From positions 102,273 to 166,272 of the forward strand of contig NZ_SEBR01000013.1 of NCBI RefSeq assembly GCF_004295795.1: a DNA stretch of 64,000 nucleotides, read 5' to 3'. A program made the position numbers and the translations under genes. Below are positions 58,120 through 64,000 of this stretch, piece after piece. The DNA comes from Flavobacterium sp. (GTDB lineage Bacteria > Bacteroidota > Bacteroidia > Flavobacteriales > Flavobacteriaceae). The notes under the pieces were generated by a model. It searched no databases. It was not told where the DNA came from and saw nothing but the letters and a program-made list of their open reading frames with translations. The first letter of the stretch is position 1; every line of letters starts with the position of its first letter.

Positions 58120-59364
58120 TTATTCGGTGAATTCGAGGTCGCGTCCATGCGTTTCCTGGATCGTCAATGTCGAATAGATCGCGAGTGAAAAAACGATGAT
58201 CCCGACGAAAAATGCCGAATGCACAACGTCGAATCTCGTTTTGAAAAAGTCGTATCCGAGCAACATGACAGGCAAAAGGCCGCGCACCATGTTTGGCACT
58301 GTCGTCGTTGCCGTGCTTCTTATGTTAGTTCCGAATTGTTCAGCGGCGACGGTCACAAAAAGTGCCCAATAACCCGTTCCGAGTCCAAGCCACGCACAAA
58401 ATCCATAATACCAATTTTCCGATTTCGAACCTCCGAACAACATCAGACAAATTCCGATTGCCGTAAAAACCATCATGTAGAAGATCGCTTTTTTGCGCGA
58501 ATGCAAAGCGTGGGAAATGAATCCGCTGGCGAAATCACCAATCGAGATTCCGGCGTACGTCCACATGATCGCTCGTCCCGGATCGATTGCGGCAATTCCG
58601 AACGAAGGTGCGAATTGGTTGCCCATTGTTGCCAGAATTCCGACGCAAAACCACGTAGGCAATCCGATGGCTATGCATTTGAGATATTTGACAAAACGCC
58701 TTCCGTTGGTAAAAAACGACAGGAAATTTCCCTTGGCGATGTGTTCTTTGGTTTTGATGTGTTCGAACATGCCGCTTTCGAGCACGCCGATTCTCAGGAA
58801 AAGCAGCAGCAATCCCAATCCGCCTCCGATAAAATAGGCCGTCGTCCAATCTCCGACAAGTTCTACCGAAAAATAGGCCACGACTGCGCCCAAAAGTCCG
58901 AACCCGGCGACCATTGACGTCCCTATGGCGCGCAATTCTTTTGGAAGACTTTCAGACACCAAGGTTATTCCGGCGCCTAGTTCGCCTGCAAGTCCGACTC
59001 CGGCGATAAATCTCAGGGCGGCGTAAAGAACTGCGATATTGGAAGTCTCTATGTAGGGCAGAAATCCGCAAGCGATGTTGGCCAGCGAATACACGAGAAT
59101 CGATCCGAAAAGCACGGAGAGACGGCCTTTTTTGTCTCCGAGAATTCCCCAAAGGATTCCGCCCAGCAGCAATCCCGTCATTTGGCAACTCAGGATCATT
59201 GTTCCGACTTCATCGGCGTTAAGCCCAAGCGATTCAAGACTTCGGATGCGAACGATCCCGAAAAGCAATAAATCGTAAATATCGACGAAATAGCCAAGGG
59301 CGGCGACTATCACGGGAAATCCGAAAAGGTATTTCAGTTTTTCCTGAAAAGTAAAAGTTTGCAT
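58120..59364 (-). CDS. MFS transporter
   Basis: 414 aa from the ATG at 59364; the in-frame TTG at 59385 is less likely and would overlap the -7 box. About twelve membrane segments are visible. The signature [19 protein letters not shown] (about residues 67-85) is the loop 2-3 motif GxxxDrxGRR, and [20 protein letters not shown] is the helix 4 motif. The sequence is like sugar/metabolite or aromatic-acid permeases. The substrate cannot be inferred. It is transcribed from a -7 box at 59383-59390 with a short leader. Confidence 0.93.
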   Translation of the reverse strand: MQTFTFQEKLKYLFGFPVIVAALGYFVDIYDLLLFGIVRIRSLESLGLNADEVGTMILSCQMTGLLLGGILWGILGDKKGRLSVLFGSILVYSLANIACGFLPYIETSNIAVLYAALRFIAGVGLAGELGAGITLVSESLPKELRAIGTSMVAGFGLLGAVVAYFSVELVGDWTTAYFIGGGLGLLLLFLRIGVLESGMFEHIKTKEHIAKGNFLSFFTNGRRFVKYLKCIAIGLPTWFCVGILATMGNQFAPSFGIAAIDPGRAIMWTYAGISIGDFASGFISHALHSRKKAIFYMMVFTAIGICLMLFGGSKSENWYYGFCAWLGLGTGYWALFVTVAAEQFGTNIRSTATTTVPNMVRGLLPVMLLGYDFFKTRFDVVHSAFFVGIIVFSLAIYSTLTIQETHGRDLEFTE

Positions 59365-59382
59365 TGTCGTTGGTTGATTGGC

Positions 59383-59390
59383 CAAATGTA
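59383..59390 (-). promoter_or_regulatory. -7 box of the MFS gene promoter
   Basis: TACATTTG on the minus strand matches TAnnTTTG and ends 18 bp before the ATG at 59364. Confidence 0.5.
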
Positions 59391-59454
59391 GTAAAAGAAT
59401 GGTTACATCGATTTCGTGCGCAGTCCGGAAAACCTTTCAATGCGATTTCAGATA

Positions 59455-59501
59455 GGAAGTCACAGACTTCCAAACACATTTCGCGAAGTCACAGACTTCG
59501 C
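59455..59501. repeat. two tandem short palindromes (REP-like)
   Basis: GGAAGTC-ACA-GACTTCC (59455-59471) and GCGAAGTC-ACA-GACTTCGC (59483-59501) have 7- and 8-bp arms and a shared ACA loop, 11 bp apart. The architecture matches that at 522-569 although the sequence differs. They lie in the gap between the divergent MFS and PhnA genes. Confidence 0.75.
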
Positions 59502-59532
59502 AAAACCACCAAAATAAAACTCCAAAAAGCCC

Positions 59533-59540
59533 TAACTTTG
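59533..59540 (+). promoter_or_regulatory. -7 box of the phnA-like gene
   Basis: TAACTTTG matches TAnnTTTG, 15 bp before the ATG at 59556, so the leader would be only about 10 nt. Confidence 0.5.
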
Positions 59541-59555
59541 CCCAAAATCAAACCA

Positions 59556-59765
59556 ATGGAAGTAAAAGACAGCAACGGAAACATCCTAAACGACGGCGAT
59601 TCGGTAACCGTGATAAAAGACCTCAAAGTGAAAGGTTCGAGTGATGTGATCAAACGAGGCACGAAAGTGAGCAACATCCGCTTGACGGACGATCCGGCCG
59701 AAATCGACTGCCGCGTCAATAAAACCGCGATGGTCTTGAGAACGGAATTCGTCAAGAAAGTCTGA
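59556..59765 (+). CDS. PhnA-domain (YjdM-like) protein, short form
   Basis: 69 aa from the ATG at 59556. The whole protein is one PhnA C-terminal domain: [40 protein letters not shown], and [16 protein letters not shown]. The N-terminal zinc-ribbon half found in longer homologues is absent, which is also true of other Bacteroidota members. The historical name refers to alkylphosphonate utilisation, but that function is not established for the short form. It is monocistronic and followed by a bidirectional terminator. Confidence 0.88.
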   Translation: MEVKDSNGNILNDGDSVTVIKDLKVKGSSDVIKRGTKVSNIRLTDDPAEIDCRVNKTAMVLRTEFVKKV

Positions 59766-59790
59766 TTCGCCCAAAATTCATGCATAAAAA

Positions 59791-59812
59791 AAGCAGGCTT
59801 ACAGGCCTGCTT
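59791..59812. terminator. bidirectional terminator between phnA-like and tonB-like genes
   Basis: AAGCAGGC pairs with GCCTGCTT around TTACAG (8 bp). The left flank has seven A's, giving a T-run for the minus-strand TonB gene; the right flank has TTCTTCG. It separates the convergent pair. Confidence 0.85.
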
Positions 59813-59841
59813 CTTCGTTAAATCTCATTCGTGTTTTATTG

Positions 59842-60666
59842 TTATTCGGGTTTGATCACGATTGGAAGCGTGAACAAAGTTCTCACCGCTTTTCCGTTCT
59901 TGATGCCAGGTTCCCATTTTTTCTTGAATGTTTTCATCACGCGGATTGCTTCGCGCTCAAGTGTTTGTCCTGGTTTGTTCAGCACTTTGATGTCTGTCAT
60001 GCTGCCGTCTTTTTCGACCACGAACGATACGATAATCCGGATGCTTACACTCTCGTACATTTCCGGTTTTTCGAATTCGCGGGCGACTTTTTTGTAAAGT
60101 TCCTCGATTCCGCCAGGGAATTCCGGTCTTTTGTCGAGTGTCGATATCAAGGCCGGACCTTCGTCAACGGTCGATGTTCCGCCATCATTTCCGTCTGTCG
60201 ATCCACCGCTGTTGCCGGTATCGGTTCCTGTTCCGGAGTTGTTGCCTTCAGGCTGGGACGGCGCTGACGGTTTTGTATCGTCGTCCGGATTCGTGTTCGT
60301 GTCGGTTGGAGGCGCAACTGTTGGATCGTTTCTCCAGTCTGGTTCCGGTTTGTCGGTAGCTGTTGCCGGCTTGCTTTCTATCGGTTCGATCGGTTTTAGG
60401 ATTGGCGGTTTGATCGTTGCGTCATAAATCGTAATGACATCGTCTGGCATTTTGGGAGGTAAATCTACTGGCGAAGGATGACTGCCGAACGAGCTCAGGA
60501 AGAATCCGCCGCCGCCTATCCCGCCTACGAAAAGCAATCCGTAAAGCAGCGCCAACAGCGTCGTTTTTCGGTTTTCAAGACGCAGCTGGTATGCGCCGTA
60601 TGCTTTGTTTTTTCCCTCGAACACCAAGTCGAGCCAGCGTTTTTCAAAAATACTTGTTTTAGACAT
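59842..60666 (-). CDS. TonB-family energy transducer
   Basis: 274 aa from the ATG at 60666. One N-terminal membrane segment lies at about residues 38-57 (LLALLYGLLFVGGIGGGGFF), followed by a proline-, acid- and glycine-rich periplasmic linker (about 75-180: ILKPIEPIESKPATATDKP ... GGSTDGNDGGTSTVDEG). The TonB C-terminal domain (about 185-274) has PEFPGGIEELYKKVAREF and IRIIVSFVVEKDGSMTDIKV. It should couple ExbBD to an outer-membrane receptor, but no exbB/exbD gene is adjacent. The receptor at 32802 is a possible but unlinked client. Confidence 0.93.
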   Translation of the reverse strand: MSKTSIFEKRWLDLVFEGKNKAYGAYQLRLENRKTTLLALLYGLLFVGGIGGGGFFLSSFGSHPSPVDLPPKMPDDVITIYDATIKPPILKPIEPIESKPATATDKPEPDWRNDPTVAPPTDTNTNPDDDTKPSAPSQPEGNNSGTGTDTGNSGGSTDGNDGGTSTVDEGPALISTLDKRPEFPGGIEELYKKVAREFEKPEMYESVSIRIIVSFVVEKDGSMTDIKVLNKPGQTLEREAIRVMKTFKKKWEPGIKNGKAVRTLFTLPIVIKPE

Positions 60667-61041
60667 AATCAATTCAGTTTAAAAGGTTGCGTAATTATGC
60701 TACATTTTCGAAATCGTTTGAGTGTTTGATTTAATAACTGTTAATGGAAAGGAAAAATTGTGTACTTGTTAACTTTTTTAATCCGATTCTTCATTTGTCC
60801 GGAAATGTCAGGCGTAACTTTATTCTGACGAATATGGAATAACCAGTCAGGAGTGTGATTACGTGGGAATTCTTCAATAGGACGCGTCGATAATCGGAAT
60901 TTAATATCGATAAACGACAATCCGTATGCAGTTTAACGTCTTTTGAGGTTAGTTACGGGCAAAATATTCGGGCGAAATACACTCTTTTTACTTTTACATC
61001 AGAATTCAAGCAAAAACTGACAATTTTAATTTAGAGGACTC
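60667..61041. other. gene-free gap between the tonB-like gene and the 61042 gene
   Basis: 375 bp with AT-rich sequence. No perfect TAnnTTTG box was seen near either start, and no hairpin or repeat stands out. Short ORFs here have no support. Confidence 0.5.
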
Positions 61042-61788
61042 ATGAAAAAGTGTACATTCTTGATGGTGATGATGGCGAGTGTCTTTTCGGTCAACTCTTT
61101 TGCCCAAGGAAACGGTGCTCCAATCAAAATAGGAATCACACGTCTGGTTTCCGGAACGTTTGCCGGCGGAAGCGACGAGAACATCGTCGGATACCGCGTT
61201 GAAGAAAGAATCAACCTGAACTTCGGCGGACGCGTAACGACGTATATCGTATCGAACCTAAGCATGGTAAGTAAAGTAGATTTGGGTCCGAACAACAGCA
61301 GAAAAATCACTCCGATCTACGGAAAAGTAAAAGCAAAAGCAACTCCAAAAGTGGCAGAAGCAATCTCGATGATGGCAAAACCTGCCGTTGCGACTGCACC
61401 TGCATCGAGTACCAACGAAATCGCGAAAGTGGAAACGCCAATTTCGGCCCTGACGCTTGCTCCGGCTACTTTGACGGTCGCAAAACCGGTCGAAGTCGTG
61501 AAGGCGGAACGAAAAGTCACATCGGTAAACATCGACCTGATCGACACTTACGAAAGAACACTTGAAAAAGGATACGAGTCTGTCGACATGCTCAAACGCG
61601 TGGCCAACGCCAGATTCTTCGACGGACATTTGGAAGCCGCGGCAAAATGGTACGGACACTACTTCAGATTGGCCAAAGAAGAAATCGAGCCGGTCATGTA
61701 CTTTCGCTACTCACAATGTCTCAAGGCGACAAACCAAAATGCAAAGGCTGCCGAGATGATGAAAATCTACGAAGCCAAAAGCAAATAA
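61042..61788 (+). CDS. exported protein resembling the N-terminal TPR-like part of OmpA-family proteins
   Basis: 248 aa with a signal peptide (MKKCTFLMVMMASVFSVNSF). The middle is Ala/Lys/Val-rich (about residues 93-160: KVKAKATPKVAEAISMMAKP). The C-terminal ~85 residues have DTYERTLEKGYESVDMLKRV, then ARFFDGHLEAAAKWYGHYFR and YFRYSQCLKATNQNAKAAEM. This helical TPR-like segment is the start of the OmpA/PD40 proteins of flavobacteria. Here the PD40 and OmpA domains are absent and the protein stops cleanly at the terminator. It may be a scaffold or stand-alone regulator of envelope proteins. Confidence 0.7.
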   Translation: MKKCTFLMVMMASVFSVNSFAQGNGAPIKIGITRLVSGTFAGGSDENIVGYRVEERINLNFGGRVTTYIVSNLSMVSKVDLGPNNSRKITPIYGKVKAKATPKVAEAISMMAKPAVATAPASSTNEIAKVETPISALTLAPATLTVAKPVEVVKAERKVTSVNIDLIDTYERTLEKGYESVDMLKRVANARFFDGHLEAAAKWYGHYFRLAKEEIEPVMYFRYSQCLKATNQNAKAAEMMKIYEAKSK

Positions 61789-61811
61789 GCAAAACACCAC
61801 TATTACCAAAG

Positions 61812-61844
61812 AAGTCGGGCAAAGCAGAAGTGTCCGGCTTTTTT
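61812..61844 (+). terminator. intrinsic terminator of the 61042 gene
   Basis: AAGTCGGGCA pairs with TGTCCGGCTT (10 bp, two wobble pairs) around AAGCAGAAG, followed by a T-run. It lies 24 bp after the stop. Confidence 0.85.
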
Positions 61845-61866
61845 ATTGGCATAAACTTGCCAGGCG

Positions 61867-62424
61867 TTATTTCTTGGTTTTGCCCTGGATGATTTCGGCC
61901 AACAATTTCTTGGCGCGCAGCAATTTTACCTTGACATTCGAAAGTGGTTCGGTCAAAGTTTCAGCAATCTCATTATAAGAAAGTTCCTGAAAATACCGAA
62001 GTTGGATCACTTCCTGATAAGCCGGTTTGAGCTGTTTGATACATTCCAGTAAGCTCGACAGATTTTGTTCCGTGATCAGTTTGTCCTCGGCCGATGGAGC
62101 GGAATCCGCCACATCGTAAGCCAACTCATCGTCTTCGTCCGTTATGTCCAGAAACAATGCTTTTTTTCTTTTTCGGATAAGGTCGATGTGGACATTTTTG
62201 GCAATGGCGATGAGCCAAGTGTTGAACTGAAATTCCGGATTATACGCGGAAATTTTGTCGAAGGCCTTCGAAAATGTCTCTATGGTAATGTCTTCGGCAT
62301 CGGTTTCGTTCTCGGTTCGCTTGAGCATGAAAGCAAAAACCTCGTCCCAGTAACGGTCAAGCAAAAACGTAAACGCCGATTGGTCGCCGTGTTTCGCTTT
62401 TTCTATATACTGGTTTATTTCCAA
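61867..62424 (-). CDS. ECF-type RNA polymerase sigma factor, coupled to a GT2 gene
   Basis: 185 aa from TTG at 62424 (MEINQYIEKAKHGDQSAFTF); no in-frame ATG is near. Region 2: FLLDRYWDEVFAFMLKRTEN, ETDAEDITIETFSKAFDKIS (about residues 20-61). Region 4: LKPAYQEVIQLRYFQELSYN and EIAETLTEPLSNVKVKLLRA (about 130-170). An acidic linker (DITDEDDELAYDVAD) lies between. Flavobacterial members of this type are often encoded next to a GT2 gene. It starts 10 bp inside the end of the GT2 gene, so the two are translationally coupled. No anti-sigma gene is adjacent. Confidence 0.92.
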   Translation of the reverse strand: MEINQYIEKAKHGDQSAFTFLLDRYWDEVFAFMLKRTENETDAEDITIETFSKAFDKISAYNPEFQFNTWLIAIAKNVHIDLIRKRKKALFLDITDEDDELAYDVADSAPSAEDKLITEQNLSSLLECIKQLKPAYQEVIQLRYFQELSYNEIAETLTEPLSNVKVKLLRAKKLLAEIIQGKTKK

Positions 62425-63518
62425 TGCACGGGTTTTGAGACGATGTTGGATATAAAGATATTCAATTGGTTGAAGATTAGTGCGATTTCCATGATCGGAT
62501 AAAAGTACATCACGTCCTTTTCCTTGAGTTTTCCGGCCGACAATCCCAAAATGACCCAAGTGAAAAGGTAGCGGAAACCGATGATCGCCAAAACGTAGAT
62601 CCACATGAACTGAAACGCCAAAAGCACGATCGGCAGTATGAAGAACGCGATTTGCAGCACGAAAAAGAAGCCGAGCTGAAAACGATCGAACGGTTTGTAG
62701 TGCTTCGCAGTCGACACATGGCGGCGCTTTTGGGCGAACCATTCCTTGAACGATTTTTTGGGCTCGGAATACGTGAAACTTTCTGGTGAATAACAGACCG
62801 TCGTATTCTTGGAAGTCGCGGCTTGGTTGATGAAAAGATCGTCGTCTCCTGACCTGATCTTGATATGGTCGATGAATCCGTTCACGTTGAAAAACTCGTC
62901 TTTTTTATACGCCAGATTTCGTCCGACGCCCATGTAAGGATTGCCAATTTTCGCCCAAGAAAAGTACTGCACGGCGGTCAAAAGCGTCTCAAAACGGATC
63001 AGTTTGTTCAAAAATCCCGGAAGTCTTTCGTAAGCGCCATAGCCCAAAACGAAGGTTTTCTGCATGGTGAATCGAGAGGTCATTTCCTTGATCCAATCTT
63101 TCGACGCCGGACGGCAATCGGCATCGGTAAACAACAGATATTCTTTTCTGGCGGCCTTGATCCCAAGCGTCAAAGCATATTTTTTATTGCCCCAAAACGC
63201 CTCGTTATTCTCGACTTTCACGAGCCTGACATTCGCATATTGTTTCTCGAATTCCTCGAAAAGGTCGAGTGTGCCGTCGCTCGATGCGTCGTCTATCAAC
63301 ACGATTTCGAAATCCGGATATTCCTGTTCGGCCAAAAGCGGCACGAATCTCCGCACGTTCTCTTCCTCGTTTTTTGCACACACAATGACCGAAACCGGAA
63401 TGCGTTTTGGAGCGTTCGTTTGAGGATTCGAGAATGCGAATTTCCCAAAAACCACCACGTAGTAAAGGAATTGCAGAAAAACTACCGAAGCGAAGACGCA
63501 GAAAGTAATGAACAGCAT
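62415..63518 (-). CDS. family 2 glycosyltransferase, membrane type
   Basis: 367 aa. One N-terminal membrane segment (MLFITFCVFASVVFLQFLYY) precedes a GT2 catalytic domain. It begins VSVIVCAKNEEENVRRFVP, with IVLIDDASSDGTLDLFEEF (nucleotide-binding D-D), then LLFTDADCRPASKDWIKEM (the DxD-type motif TDADC, about residues 129-133) and the acceptor-side KIRSGDDDLFINQ. FAQKRRH (the Q/RxxRW-like motif) follows, and two to three C-terminal membrane segments come last. It should transfer a sugar to a lipid or polysaccharide. It is the first gene of the minus operon with the sigma gene. Confidence 0.93.
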   Translation of the reverse strand: MLFITFCVFASVVFLQFLYYVVVFGKFAFSNPQTNAPKRIPVSVIVCAKNEEENVRRFVPLLAEQEYPDFEIVLIDDASSDGTLDLFEEFEKQYANVRLVKVENNEAFWGNKKYALTLGIKAARKEYLLFTDADCRPASKDWIKEMTSRFTMQKTFVLGYGAYERLPGFLNKLIRFETLLTAVQYFSWAKIGNPYMGVGRNLAYKKDEFFNVNGFIDHIKIRSGDDDLFINQAATSKNTTVCYSPESFTYSEPKKSFKEWFAQKRRHVSTAKHYKPFDRFQLGFFFVLQIAFFILPIVLLAFQFMWIYVLAIIGFRYLFTWVILGLSAGKLKEKDVMYFYPIMEIALIFNQLNIFISNIVSKPVHWK

Positions 63519-64000
63519 AGGCGGGTGTTTTGAAGCCGCAAATTTAGGTAAAGTTCACCATTTGAAAATAGCGAAAGGTGCTGAAATTATTCACTTTAGT
63601 TGTTTTTTTGTTTTGGAGCTTTTTCCGGCTGACTGGCACTAGCTTTTTTGCAAAAACCGGTTTTTCTTGGGTTTAAAACGAGCTTCCTGCGGTCGCTGTT
63701 TTAAACTTAGAAAAATTCGGTTTTTTCTGCAAAAGGCTAGTTGCCGTCATCCGGGCTACGATTGTCGCAAGACGATCCTTTTTCTTTTAAGAAATTCTTT
63801 TTTCCGGAACTTTTACTCGCTCTCGAAGCCTAGATAAATGAGCTTCGCTCATTTTGCTTCTTTCGGCAGCTGCGCTGCCGAAGGCTTTGATTTTGATTCG
63901 TCGCCTGCCAGCGGGGCTTACTTTTGCCTCGCCGCAAAAGTAACAAAAAGGCGCGCGGCACGACCGATTTTGGCGACCTGACAGCCTTGGAAATTCGGGA
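63519..64000 (+). repeat. structured intergenic repeat, copy 3 (runs off the window)
   Basis: The gap begins with 95 bp of AT-rich DNA upstream of the GT2 gene; the copy proper starts near 63614. It carries GGAGCTTTTTCCGGCTGACT, CACTAGCTTTTTTGC and the inner stem GTTTAAAAC (63671-63679) / GTTTTAAAC (63698-63706) around GAGCTTCCTGCGGTCGCT. Then come AAATGAGC-TTC-GCTCATTT and CGGCAGC-TGC-GCTGCCG hairpins and the CGCCTGCCAGCGGGGCTTAC / GCCGCAAAAGTAACAAAAAG block. It continues past 64000 in CCTGACAGCCTTGG, shared with copy 2. No gene is seen. Confidence 0.85.

Noticed and set aside
1..64000. Prophage, integrative element or toxin-antitoxin system
   Set aside because: No integrase, phage structural, relaxase, transposase or recognisable toxin-antitoxin genes were seen.

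Overview
The window looks like chromosomal DNA of a flavobacterium (Bacteroidota, Flavobacteriaceae-like). The evidence is the gene content: type IX secretion C-terminal domains (both type A and type B), a sigma/FecR/TonB-dependent receptor cassette, DUF1800+DUF1501, SGNH+MBOAT, and a flavobacterial-type ECF sigma factor. Promoters fit the Bacteroidota -7 consensus TAnnTTTG (TATCTTTG, TATATTTG, TAAATTTG), Shine-Dalgarno sequences are weak, and TTG/GTG starts occur. Coding DNA is roughly half G+C while intergenic DNA is AT-rich. I saw no rRNA, tRNA, CRISPR array, transposase or phage gene.

Layout. 1-3.2 kb: truncated GNAT gene, tiny membrane protein, DUF1501 and DUF1800 exported proteins (minus strand). 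3.2-11.3 kb: L,D-transpeptidase, a tandem-repeat island, htpG, lipocalin-like and OmpA lipoproteins, TetR plus ABC1 kinase, then an orphan ABC ATPase behind a terminator-containing leader. 11.3-16.5 kb: minisatellite, S9 peptidase, KAS III, second L,D-transpeptidase, a membrane protein. 16.5-18.0 kb: a gene-free island of two inverted copies of a structured repeat around a tandem repeat. 18-25 kb: etfB-etfA and a large modular T9SS type B adhesin-like protein. 25-32 kb: argS with an unusual AT-rich insertion, followed by an SGNH / SGNH-LysM / MBOAT operon that probably modifies a cell-wall or exported glycan. 32-38 kb: sigma-FecR-TonB receptor cassette with a divergent LamG lipoprotein. 38.2-39.7 kb: gene-free, with two MITE-like elements. 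39.7-46.7 kb: ffh, folD, HD hydrolase, corA, two unknown exported proteins, rluF with a repetitive charged tail. 46.7-57.2 kb: T9SS subtilase, lipA, GAPDH, hybrid histidine kinase, purine nucleoside phosphorylase, lpxK, unknown exported protein, Nif3-like protein, and a cysteine-less zinc-ribbon homologue. 57.2-63.5 kb: alpha/beta hydrolase, MFS transporter, PhnA-like protein, TonB, OmpA-N-like protein, ECF sigma coupled to a GT2 glycosyltransferase. The last 0.4 kb is a third copy of the 16.5-kb structured repeat.

Themes. Much of the window serves the envelope: two L,D-transpeptidases, a LysM-SGNH/MBOAT glycan acylation set, lpxK, a GT2, OmpA-like lipoproteins, TonB and a TonB receptor, and two T9SS cargo proteins. 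The rest is housekeeping (argS, ffh, folD, lipA, GAPDH, etfAB, htpG, PNP).

The least explained material is non-coding. A repeat family carries hairpins whose arms change in a compensatory way between three copies while the loop is conserved. Two ~140-bp MITE-like elements have near-perfect 27-bp ends, with solo ends scattered elsewhere. There are several short palindromic repeat families and three promoter-plus-terminator or leader arrangements that could be small RNAs or attenuators. All functions are assigned from sequence reading only; no database search was run.
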